Source: Pyrinomonadaceae bacterium (GTDB lineage: Bacteria > Acidobacteriota > Blastocatellia > Pyrinomonadales > Pyrinomonadaceae). From it: a stretch of DNA of 5,798 bases. Made by a program: the position numbers and the translations under genes. A model generated the notes under the pieces. The model did not search any database, was not told where the DNA came from, and saw only the letters and a program-made list of their open reading frames with translations. Shown in pieces: positions 1 through 5,191 of this stretch; position 1 is the first letter of the stretch; each line of letters starts with the position of its first letter. Location: NCBI GenBank assembly GCA_026786155.1, contig JAJAYR010000087.1:1-5798 (forward strand), in the 5' to 3' direction.

Positions 1-17
1 ACTTTTGTTTGTCTGCT

Positions 18-94
18 CCGCCGCGCTTCGCTGGCGGAAGACACGCTCAAGCGTGGACTCTGAACGAAAGCAAAATGCTTCATTACTTTTGCTT
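18..94. repeat. Hairpin-rich dispersed repeat, left copy
   Basis: This gene-free stretch holds three small inverted repeats: CCGCC/GGCGG (18-22 with 33-37), CACGC/GCGTG (42-46 with 51-55) and AAGCAAAA/TTTTGCTT (68-75 with 87-94). The segment GCGTGGACTCTGAACG (51-66), followed three bases later by GCAAAATG (70-77), recurs at 5114-5129 and 5134-5141. I therefore read it as one copy of a dispersed intergenic repeat. Here the left hairpin arm is shorter than in the other copy. All three forward frames are open for a short way from the window edge, but none shows a recognisable protein tail, so I do not call an upstream gene. Confidence 0.55.
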
Positions 95-105
95 GGGTGC
101 TTAGT

Positions 106-237
106 ATGACGATTAAAAACGGCGGAATCCAGACGAAATTTATCGCGCCGCCTTCGCGGAAATTGCAGGACAGCCGCCACCGGATTCTTGAAGAAGACCG
201 CGAACTTCACCGGAGACTAAAAGAAATTGGCGACTGA
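106..237 (+). CDS. Small basic/charged ORF of unknown function, first in the toxin-antitoxin operon
   Basis: This frame of 43 residues starts at ATG 106 and stops at TGA 235-237. I do not recognise the product. It is hydrophilic, with a basic middle (APPSRKLQDSRHR) and a charged, probably helical C-terminus (EEDRELHRRLKEIGD). There is no membrane segment or signal peptide. The frame is open upstream to a stop at 61-63, and GTG 97 is an alternative start. No strong ribosome binding site is visible. Its last 11 bases overlap the TTG start of the Doc-like stub. Short antitoxins commonly precede Doc-type toxins, so an antitoxin or its remnant is a reasonable guess from position only. It could also be a chance ORF. 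Confidence 0.4.
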   Translation: MTIKNGGIQTKFIAPPSRKLQDSRHRILEEDRELHRRLKEIGD

Positions 238-358
238 AAAAATCGTTTATCTCGAATATGACGAAGCCGTCTGGTTTCATTTTGAACTGATGTGGGAATG
301 GAATGAAACGCACATCGGAGTTGACCGCCGCGAATTAGCGGTAGAAATTTATGTTTGA
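227..358 (+). pseudogene. Truncated Doc/Fic-type (death-on-curing) toxin N-terminus
   Basis: The frame runs from TTG 227 (GGAG at 212-215, 11 nt upstream) to TGA 356-358 and encodes 43 residues. The segment KIVYLEYDEAVWFHFELM and the later GVDRRELA resemble the opening of the death-on-curing family: a beta strand, then a helix with a conserved His, then a Gly plus D/R plus leucine element before the usual ESALARP. Full Doc toxins have about 120-130 residues and carry a catalytic HPFxDGNKR-type motif. That motif is absent here and nothing resembling it follows. The frame instead ends in VEIYV at the start of the nucleotidyltransferase gene, which it overlaps by 8 bp. I infer a toxin lost by 3' deletion; the family assignment rests on eye-level similarity. 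Confidence 0.45.
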
Positions 359-650
359 CTTCAAACGACACGGAGAAAGAATCGGTCGGTTGTGCCGAAA
401 ATACGGCATCGCTCGTTTTGAGATTTTCGGCTCGGCGTTGCGCGATGATTTTGGCGCGGACAGCGACGTTGATTGTTTGATTAATTTCACGGAAGACGAC
501 GGAAATTATTTTGAGCGTTATTTTGATTTTAAGGACGAACTCGAAAAATTATTCGGGCGAAAAGTTGATTTGGTCGTTGAAAAAGCGATTCGTAATCCGT
601 ATTTTAAACAAGACGTAAATGAAACCAAACAGGTAATTTATGCCGCGTGA
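351..650 (+). CDS. mntA: MntA-like minimal nucleotidyltransferase antitoxin (type VII toxin-antitoxin system)
   Basis: A 99-residue minimal nucleotidyltransferase. The signature GSx10DxD is exact: G27-S28, then ten residues, then D39-V-D41, the metal-binding aspartates. A third acidic position is D73 in RKVDLVVE. This is the full length expected for the small MNT antitoxins paired with DUF86/HEPN toxins. In studied MntA/HepT systems the enzyme transfers AMP groups from ATP to a tyrosine of HepT and silences its RNase activity; I infer the same here from the family and from the adjacent hepT-like gene. ATG 351 is the only start that keeps the N-terminal helix. It overlaps the Doc-like stub by 8 bp, with only a weak GGTAG upstream (340-344), so translational coupling is plausible. 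The 3' end overlaps hepT by 11 bp. The gene looks more AT-rich than glyA downstream. Confidence 0.88.
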   Translation: MFDFKRHGERIGRLCRKYGIARFEIFGSALRDDFGADSDVDCLINFTEDDGNYFERYFDFKDELEKLFGRKVDLVVEKAIRNPYFKQDVNETKQVIYAA

Positions 651-984
651 TTTAAGAAAAACCGGCTTTGACATTTTACAAGCCGTCAAGGAAATTGAAG
701 AATTTACCAAAGGCAAAACTTTGACGGATTATCAAACCAATCGAATGTTGAAATTAGCCGTCGAGCGCGACTATGAAATTATCGGCGAAGCCTTGCGGCG
801 AATGGAAATTGACTTTCCCGCGCAATTTTCGCAAATCAGCGACGGGCGGAGAATTATTGATTTCAGGAACATTTTGGCGCACGGCTACGATGCAATTTCG
901 GACGAAATTGTCTGGAGTGTAACGGAAAATAATTTGAAAACTTTGAAAAAGGAAATAGAGCAGATTTTTGAGGAATTGGAATGA
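640..984 (+). CDS. hepT: HepT-like HEPN-domain RNase toxin (DUF86)
   Basis: A 114-residue all-helical HEPN (DUF86) protein. The RNase/AMPylation motif Rx4HxY is intact as R76-NILA-H81-G-Y83. It is preceded by the typical family segment YEIIGEALRRM (45-55). HEPN toxins of this class are metal-independent RNases. Y83 matches the tyrosine that MntA-type partners adenylylate. Length and motif spacing are normal, so the toxin looks intact. ATG 640 lies inside mntA, with AGG at 631-633 as ribosome binding site, giving an 11-bp overlap with its antitoxin. The stop TGA (982-984) overlaps the glyA ATG as ATGA, so toxin and glyA translation are probably coupled. The alternative, an inactive homologue, seems unlikely because the motif residues are all present. 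Confidence 0.88.
   Translation: MPRDLRKTGFDILQAVKEIEEFTKGKTLTDYQTNRMLKLAVERDYEIIGEALRRMEIDFPAQFSQISDGRRIIDFRNILAHGYDAISDEIVWSVTENNLKTLKKEIEQIFEELE
970..974 (+). promoter_or_regulatory. Ribosome binding site of glyA inside hepT
   Basis: GAGGA lies 6 nt before ATG 981. It supports translation of glyA starting at the ATGA overlap rather than at a later methionine. Confidence 0.6.
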
Positions 985-2279
985 ACAATCTTTTTAATAC
1001 AAATTTAGCGGAAGTTGATCCGATTATTTCGGAAGCGATAAACGATGAAACGCGGCGGCAATCGGGCGGACTCGAATTGATCGCGTCGGAAAATTTCGTG
1101 TCGGAAGCGGTGTTGCAGGCGATGGGTTCGGTTTTTACGAACAAATATGCCGAAGGGTATCCGAAGAAAAGATATTACGGCGGCTGTGAGTTTTCGGATG
1201 TCGTCGAGCAGTTGGCGATTGACCGCGCGAAGGAAATTTTCGGGGCGGAACACGCCAATGTTCAGCCGCATTCGGGAGCGCAGGCGAATATGGCGGTGTT
1301 TCTGGCATCGTTACAGCACGGCGATAAGATTCTCGGAATGAATTTGTCGCACGGCGGACATTTGACGCACGGGCATCCGATGAATTTTTCGGGCATCAAT
1401 TACGAAGTTTCCGATTATGGCGTAAATCGTGAAACCGAACGGATTGATTACGACGAACTGCAACGAATCGCGGAAGAAAAACGCCCGAAAATGTTGATTT
1501 GCGGCGCGTCGGCTTATCCGCGAATTATTGATTTCCAAAAAATCGGTGAAATCGCCAAATCAATCGGCGCGATTGTGATGGCGGACATCGCGCATATCGC
1601 CGGACTCGTCGCCGCCGGACTGCATCCGTCGCCCGTGCCGCACTGCGAATTCGTAACGACGACGACCCATAAAACTTTGCGCGGTCCGCGCGGCGGTTTG
1701 ATTTTGTGCCGCGAAGAATTTGCCAAAGCGATAGATAAAGCAGTATTTCCGGGCATTCAAGGCGGACCGTTAATTCATATTATCGCGGCAAAAGCGGTTG
1801 CGTTTGGCGAAGCATTGCGGACGGATTTCAAAGTGTATCAGCAACAGGTTTTGGCAAATGCTAAAGTTTTAGCCGAAACATTGCAGGCGGAAGGTTTGCG
1901 AATCGTTTCCGGCGGCACGGACAATCATTTGATGCTGATTGACGTTTTCGACGGCGGCAAGGGAATCACCGGAAAAGTCGCGGAAAAAGCACTCGACGAA
2001 GTTCACATTACGGCGAACAAAAATACGATTCCGTTTGACCAGAATTCGCCGTTCGTCGCTTCGGGCATTCGTCTTGGAACGCCCGCTTTGACGACGCGCG
2101 GAATGAAGGAAACGGAAATGAAGCAAATCGGGAAACTGATTGCTTCAATTATTCGTGAACCCGAATCGGAAACGGTCAAAACGCAGGTGAAAAGTGGTGT
2201 CGCGGAGTTGACGGCGCAATTTCCGCTTTACGCGCAACGCTCGAATCAGGAAAAATCGGAAGCGATTTCGGCAAGTTAA
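981..2279 (+). CDS. glyA: Serine hydroxymethyltransferase
   Basis: This cytosolic PLP enzyme interconverts serine plus tetrahydrofolate with glycine plus 5,10-methylene-tetrahydrofolate, the main source of one-carbon units. The protein has 432 residues, normal for bacterial GlyA. Visible hallmarks are the N-terminal LELIASENFVS (31-41), the tetramer/folate region NKYAEGYPKKRYYGG (54-68), NVQPHSGAQAN (93-103), the PLP aspartate and histidine in ADIAHIAGL (D201, H204), the Schiff-base lysine K231 in TTTTHKTLRGPRGG, and R363 in SGIRLGTPALTTRG, which binds the substrate carboxylate. ATG 981 is chosen for its ribosome binding site and the standard N-terminus (LAEVDP follows). The start overlaps the hepT stop by 4 bp. 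I see no convincing promoter directly upstream, so expression may depend on the toxin-antitoxin transcript. No defect is seen. Confidence 0.97.
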   Translation: MNNLFNTNLAEVDPIISEAINDETRRQSGGLELIASENFVSEAVLQAMGSVFTNKYAEGYPKKRYYGGCEFSDVVEQLAIDRAKEIFGAEHANVQPHSGAQANMAVFLASLQHGDKILGMNLSHGGHLTHGHPMNFSGINYEVSDYGVNRETERIDYDELQRIAEEKRPKMLICGASAYPRIIDFQKIGEIAKSIGAIVMADIAHIAGLVAAGLHPSPVPHCEFVTTTTHKTLRGPRGGLILCREEFAKAIDKAVFPGIQGGPLIHIIAAKAVAFGEALRTDFKVYQQQVLANAKVLAETLQAEGLRIVSGGTDNHLMLIDVFDGGKGITGKVAEKALDEVHITANKNTIPFDQNSPFVASGIRLGTPALTTRGMKETEMKQIGKLIASIIREPESETVKTQVKSGVAELTAQFPLYAQRSNQEKSEAISAS

Positions 2280-2284
2280 AAAGT

Positions 2285-2363
2285 ATTTACAGGGATAACA
2301 GGATAGACAGGGATAAGAAAAAGATTTTTATTTATCCCTGTCTATCCTGTTATCCCTGTAAAT
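2285..2363. repeat. Perfect 32-bp inverted repeat with tandem 9-nt units
   Basis: Left arm 2285-2316 and right arm 2332-2363 are exact reverse complements over 32 bp and enclose a 15-nt A/T-rich loop (2317-2331). Each arm contains three head-to-tail 9-nt units; on the left they are ACAGGGATA (2289), ACAGGATAG (2298) and ACAGGGATA (2307). The element fills nearly the whole gap between glyA and the next gene. As RNA it would form a very stable stem and could end or process glyA transcripts, but no U-tract follows. The perfect symmetry in non-coding DNA points to a dispersed, recently copied or actively maintained repeat. Confidence 0.9.
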
Positions 2364-2374
2364 TTAGAGAATTT

Positions 2375-3136
2375 ATGAGCAATTTATCCGACATCGGTTT
2401 TCCCGTCCAAAGCGAACAGGATGTCAATGTTTTGATAACCGAGACGATTAAATTTGTCGAATCAATCAAATGTCCGCAGGGATTTTATCTACGGTTCGCC
2501 GACGTTTCGGGCGCGGAAATTTATCTGCAAGGCGATAACGAACAGGCACTAATCGGCTTTAATCCGCATTTTGCGGGAATGAGTCGCCGAACGGTCGGTT
2601 TGACGGCGGCGATTGAGCGTGATTCGTCGCAACTTGACGGCGGTTTTCACGCCTGGGCGAATCCGTGCGGCGAAGATGTCGAAATTTCGGGCGAATATCC
2701 GTTTGTTTTCGACGTTCCCGATTTTCGTTTGAATGAAATTACGAGTTTTCCGCAGATTTGCGAAATTCAATTGACGGCTTTTGCGTCGAACGACTTCGAG
2801 ATTTTCGTTGACGAAAAAGAATACGATGACAATCAAGACGACGAATTGAAATATGCTTCAAAATCTTTTATTCCGGTCGGACTTTTCGCGTTGGGCGCGA
2901 CATCGGAAGAAATTGATTTGAGCGTCGTGCGTCCGGTCGGAAAATTCGCGGGCGAAATTAAGAAGTTTGAGGTAAAAACAAACGAACTTTCTGGTGAAAA
3001 ATTCTACTGGTTTTTAGTCGAAACTCTGGGCGGCGAAGTTGATGTCGTCGCCGACGCGAAGCTGGTTACGATTCAACCGGGAATCGGCGGCATCGTCAGC
3101 GGACAATTCTGGCTTTCGGGAAAATTACTCAATTAA
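2375..3136 (+). CDS. Conserved hypothetical protein with a C-terminal beta-rich domain
   Basis: A soluble acidic protein of 253 residues with no signal peptide or membrane helix. I cannot assign a function. Two parts are visible: an N-terminal region of about 1-145 rich in predicted strands (FYLRFADVSGAEIYLQG, 37-53), and a C-terminal region of about 165-253, with an acidic linker (146-159) between them. The C-terminal region contains ETLGGEVDVVADAKL (216-230) and IVSGQFWLSGKL (240-251). This pattern resembles uncharacterised proteins found in several phyla and looks like a small beta-barrel, possibly OB-like; that fold is my inference. The ATG has GAGA (2366-2369) upstream, only a few bases beyond the 32-bp hairpin, so the hairpin could affect its expression. 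It lies on the same strand as glyA but is separated from it by the repeat. Confidence 0.85.
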   Translation: MSNLSDIGFPVQSEQDVNVLITETIKFVESIKCPQGFYLRFADVSGAEIYLQGDNEQALIGFNPHFAGMSRRTVGLTAAIERDSSQLDGGFHAWANPCGEDVEISGEYPFVFDVPDFRLNEITSFPQICEIQLTAFASNDFEIFVDEKEYDDNQDDELKYASKSFIPVGLFALGATSEEIDLSVVRPVGKFAGEIKKFEVKTNELSGEKFYWFLVETLGGEVDVVADAKLVTIQPGIGGIVSGQFWLSGKLLN

Positions 3137-3148
3137 GTGACTATGAAA

Positions 3149-3451
3149 TCAATTTAAGTTCGGGCGGCGCGAAGAGATTTTTGACCAAACGAAATTTGAA
3201 ATCAATCCGACCGTAAAAATAAAAAGCGCGGCAACCAAAATATTACCAATTTGACCGAGCCGCAAAGCACGGTCTAAATGCAAAATGGTTCCCGATTCGT
3301 AAGAAATAAAAGGAAAACCTGAGATTTCATAACAATCAAAACAAAGCCGGTTGCGTCCGGGTGGAGAATTGTAAGCGTAAATGCCGGTGTAAGTTAAGAT
3401 TCCACATAGTATCCCTAACTTAAATGCTTTATTCGAGTAATATCCGCTCAT
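3149..3451 (-). CDS. Small two-helix membrane protein, hypothetical
   Basis: With ATG at 3451 the product has 100 residues. It has two hydrophobic segments: about 9-27 (AFKLGILCGILTYTGIYAY) and about 67-88 (QIGNILVAALFIFTVGLISN). The C-terminus KISSRR is basic. By the positive-inside rule both ends should be cytoplasmic, with a 40-residue loop outside containing CFDC (C37, C40) and GFPFISYESG. I do not know its function; CxxC in the loop could form a disulfide. A TTG at 3472 would add 7 residues and overlap the upstream gene. I prefer the ATG because it follows AAGGTAAGAG and leaves an 8-bp gap to the stop of the receiver-like gene, consistent with an operon. Its 3' end converges on the 253-aa gene across 12 bp. 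Confidence 0.8.
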   Translation of the reverse strand: MSGYYSNKAFKLGILCGILTYTGIYAYNSPPGRNRLCFDCYEISGFPFISYESGTILHLDRALRLGQIGNILVAALFIFTVGLISNFVWSKISSRRPNLN

Positions 3452-3459
3452 TTTCGCTC

Positions 3460-3918
3460 TTACCTTTTCCAATAATTTTTGATTTTCATATCGAGCATCG
3501 GAAAAGCGATATACTCGACTTGTCTGCCCGAATCACGCAGTTTTTCGACCATTTTCAGCGCGGCGTCAGCGTTGCGGGTGTGAACGACGAACGAGGCGGA
3601 ACGCTGTAATTCTTTGTTGTCGTAAAGCCATTCGGCGATGGCGTAGCCCGTGCGGTCAAAATCGTCGTGGTCGTTCGATTCGTAATGTTCGGGCAGCAAA
3701 TCGTGGTCGAGAAAAACCGCGTCGTAGGCGTATTGGCTCAAGAATTCTTTGGCTTCTTCGACCGTCGCGGCGATGTCGAGTTCGTCGCCGTCGAATCTTT
3801 TCGAGAACCAGCGATGTCGGCGCTCGTCGTCGTCGAGAACGAAAACCGAGATCGGACTGCGTTCGGCTTTCAAATCTATCAGCCCGAACCGAATCATTAT
3901 ACTGCGTATAAAACTCAT
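3460..3918 (-). CDS. Receiver-like protein, probable cyclic-phosphate-processing receiver (cREC) family
   Basis: A 152-residue single-domain protein with a receiver-like alpha/beta fold. Strand 1 with the acidic cluster is VFVLDDDERRHRW (25-37). The phosphoacceptor-position strand is AVFLDHDL (67-74, D71). After it come an acidic, His-containing insertion (75-88), GYAIAEWL (91-98) and FVVHTRN (110-116, H113). The LDHDL plus VHTxN combination, in place of the usual Thr/Lys switch residues of response regulators, is typical of the cREC group. By comparative genomics that group has been proposed to handle cyclic nucleotide phosphate ends in RNA repair; its chemistry is not shown by this sequence. 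No DNA-binding domain is present. ATG 3918 has AAGAG upstream; ATG 3897 is a poorer alternative. It heads a two-gene operon with the membrane protein. Confidence 0.8.
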   Translation of the reverse strand: MSFIRSIMIRFGLIDLKAERSPISVFVLDDDERRHRWFSKRFDGDELDIAATVEEAKEFLSQYAYDAVFLDHDLLPEHYESNDHDDFDRTGYAIAEWLYDNKELQRSASFVVHTRNADAALKMVEKLRDSGRQVEYIAFPMLDMKIKNYWKR

Positions 3919-3949
3919 AATTTACAAAACTCTTTCGTGAACAGATTTT

Positions 3950-3958
3950 AATATAGCA
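3950..3958 (-). promoter_or_regulatory. Extended -10 promoter for the receiver-like operon
   Basis: Read on the minus strand this is TGCTATATT, an extended -10 with the TATATT hexamer at 3955-3950. No good -35 lies at the right distance; a TTGACG is present, but 25 bp upstream. Transcription would start near 3943, giving a leader of about 25 nt before ATG 3918. Confidence 0.5.
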
Positions 3959-3965
3959 CAAGCCG

Positions 3966-3983
3966 AAATTCGTAAAAATTCGT
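3966..3983. promoter_or_regulatory. Possible operator: 10-bp-phased direct repeat
   Basis: AAATTCGT occurs at 3966-3973 and again at 3976-3983, one helical turn apart, over the -35 zone of the minus-strand promoter. A dimeric regulator could bind here. In AT-rich DNA this may equally be chance. Confidence 0.25.
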
Positions 3984-4120
3984 CAAATCGAAAAAATCTC
4001 GCCGGATGTGAATTTTTTGTTAAATCCTAAGTCGTGTCTTTTCATCAACTTCACTTTTTTCGGTTTTTGCGAGTTCGTCAAAGCCCGATGTTTATTGTAT
4101 TTTAGATAATATAAAAAAAC

Positions 4121-4148
4121 TTGAAATCATTTTTTTCGGTGCTATAAT
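4121..4148 (+). promoter_or_regulatory. Sigma-70-type promoter of the AAA+ ATPase gene
   Basis: TTGAAA (4121-4126), a 16-bp T-rich spacer, and a consensus TATAAT (4143-4148) preceded by the extended -10 bases TGC (4140-4142). Transcription should begin near 4155, leaving an untranslated leader of about 68 nt before ATG 4223. Confidence 0.75.
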
Positions 4149-4222
4149 CCAAAACAGACTCCGCAGTTTCGAGGACTCTTCCAAAATCAGATTTAAGCAA
4201 ATAAAGTTTTTCCGTTCGCCCG

Positions 4223-5026
4223 ATGCCACAAGAAAAAGCGACAATTTATCCGCTGTTCGCCGTGCCTGATTTGCCGGAGCGCGAATTTTACGACGCGCCG
4301 GACGCGAGCGATGAGCCGGAAGTTTGTCCGCTGTGCTACGGTTCGGGAATGGAAATCGTCAAGGGCAAAGGTGCGCGTCCGTGCGGCTGCCGCAAGCAGA
4401 AATCGCATTCCAATCTAATCGAAAAGACGAAAATTCCGAAACGCTACGAGAATTGCCATTTTCACAGCTACCGCGTTTTGAACCCGTCGCAAGACCGCGC
4501 TTTTCGTTATTCATCGAAATTAGCGATGGATTATCCGGCGGTCGAACGCGGATTGCTATTGATGGGAACGGTCGGAGTCGGCAAAACTCATCTCGCGGTT
4601 TCGATTTTGAAAGGGTTGACCGAGCGCGGATTTACCTGTTTATTCTACGAATTCGGCGCACTTTTGAAGGGAATTCAGGATTCTTATAACACAGTCTCGC
4701 AAACTTCCGAGTTGAAAGTTTTGCAGCCGATTTTCGATGCCGAAGTGCTGGTTCTCGATGAAGTCGGCGCGTCGAAACCGACCGAATGGGTGCGCGACAC
4801 GATGGCGCATATTATCAATACGCGCTACAACGACAAAAAACTCACGATTTTTACGACCAATTATTTGGACGAACGCCGCAGCGAACGCGACGAAACGCTC
4901 GAAGACCGCATCGGCGTTCGGCTGCGTTCACGCCTTTTTGAGATGTGCAAAACCGTTTCCATCGGCGGTGAAGATTTCCGCCGCACATTTGATCAGGTTA
5001 CACCGATAAAGAAAAATCACAGGTAA
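4223..5026 (+). CDS. DnaC/DnaI-like AAA+ ATPase, putative helicase loader with N-terminal zinc motif
   Basis: A 267-residue protein. The N-terminus carries a four-cysteine cluster, CPLC (35-38) and CGC (54-56), likely to bind zinc. The AAA+ core follows: Walker A GTVGVGKT (115-122), Walker B VLVLDE (175-180), sensor-1 TIFTTN (208-213) and the basic GVRLRSRLFEM (231-241) with the likely arginine finger. The zinc part followed by an AAA+ core recalls DnaI-type loaders, which place the replicative helicase DnaB on DNA. IS21 IstB proteins share the core, but no istA transposase or IS end is seen here, so I favour a chromosomal loader. ATG 4223 is the first start after an in-frame stop at 4202-4204. 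No Shine-Dalgarno sequence is visible before it, despite a strong promoter. The gene appears monocistronic and ends before a hairpin. Confidence 0.88.
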   Translation: MPQEKATIYPLFAVPDLPEREFYDAPDASDEPEVCPLCYGSGMEIVKGKGARPCGCRKQKSHSNLIEKTKIPKRYENCHFHSYRVLNPSQDRAFRYSSKLAMDYPAVERGLLLMGTVGVGKTHLAVSILKGLTERGFTCLFYEFGALLKGIQDSYNTVSQTSELKVLQPIFDAEVLVLDEVGASKPTEWVRDTMAHIINTRYNDKKLTIFTTNYLDERRSERDETLEDRIGVRLRSRLFEMCKTVSIGGEDFRRTFDQVTPIKKNHR

Positions 5027-5093
5027 TTTGAGCGGCGAATTACACGAATAAAACGAAGTCAGCACTGCAACAAAAATAAAGTTGACTAAAAGT

Positions 5094-5128
5094 GTTCAGA
5101 GTCCACGCTCTCTGCGTGGACTCTGAAC
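5094..5128. terminator. 15-bp perfect hairpin between convergent genes, dispersed repeat right copy
   Basis: GTTCAGAGTCCACGC (5094-5108) and GCGTGGACTCTGAAC (5114-5128) pair perfectly around a 5-nt loop TCTCT. The hairpin sits between two genes that converge here: the AAA+ gene 67 bp to its left and the permease gene 63 bp to its right. On the minus strand it is followed by ACTTTTAGTCAACTTTATT, a fair U-rich run, so it best fits a terminator of the permease operon. In the plus direction the tail is not U-rich. The right arm and the following GCAAAATG match the repeat near the left end of the window (51-77), so this may be a repeat element used as a terminator. Confidence 0.65.
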
Positions 5129-5191
5129 GCGGTGCAAAATGTCGCAAAACTTTCTCTCACCTGCTTAATTCGTGCGCGTCGCTGCATCTGA

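Larger units (their letters stand above)
3919..4222. other. Divergent intergenic region with two promoters
   Basis: This gene-free stretch of 304 bp separates the receiver-like gene (minus strand) from the AAA+ gene (plus strand). It is AT-rich and holds one promoter for each side, listed separately. It also has a phased AAATTCGT repeat at 3966-3973 and 3976-3983, and TTTTTTCGGT at both 4055-4064 and 4131-4140. I see no credible small ORF or RNA gene in the middle. Confidence 0.6.

Noticed and set aside
1..63. 3' end of an upstream gene at the left edge
   Set aside because: Three frames are open for a short distance, but none reads like a protein tail and the DNA is full of repeat hairpins.
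79..107. Possible promoter (TTCATT ... TAGTAT) for the toxin-antitoxin operon
   Set aside because: Both hexamers match the consensus poorly, and transcription would start after the first ATG. The real promoter may lie before the window.
908..935. Possible internal glyA promoter (TTGTCT, 16 bp, TAATTT) inside hepT
   Set aside because: The -10 matches only half the consensus. The better AATAAT nearby is at the wrong spacing from the -35.
863..2126. Several minus-strand open frames and a short plus-strand frame (1147-1341) across hepT and glyA
   Set aside because: They lie antisense or out of frame within well-supported genes, have Arg/Ser-rich low-information composition, and match no family.
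2285..2363. CRISPR-like or simple terminator interpretation of the 32-bp inverted repeat
   Set aside because: There are no spacers, the copies are inverted rather than direct, and no U-tract follows the stem, so neither label fits well.
3424..3951. Plus-strand open frames and an extra minus-strand frame (3656-3961) over the receiver-like gene
   Set aside because: Their translations are shadow sequences rich in Arg and Phe. The receiver-like frame on the minus strand has clear motifs and a promoter.
4193..5009. Other open frames overlapping the AAA+ ATPase gene
   Set aside because: All are in other frames of a gene with intact Walker motifs and show no domain.
4223..5026. IS21 element with IstB
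   Set aside because: No istA transposase, no terminal inverted repeats or target duplication are visible around the gene, and the N-terminal cysteine motif is not typical of IstB.
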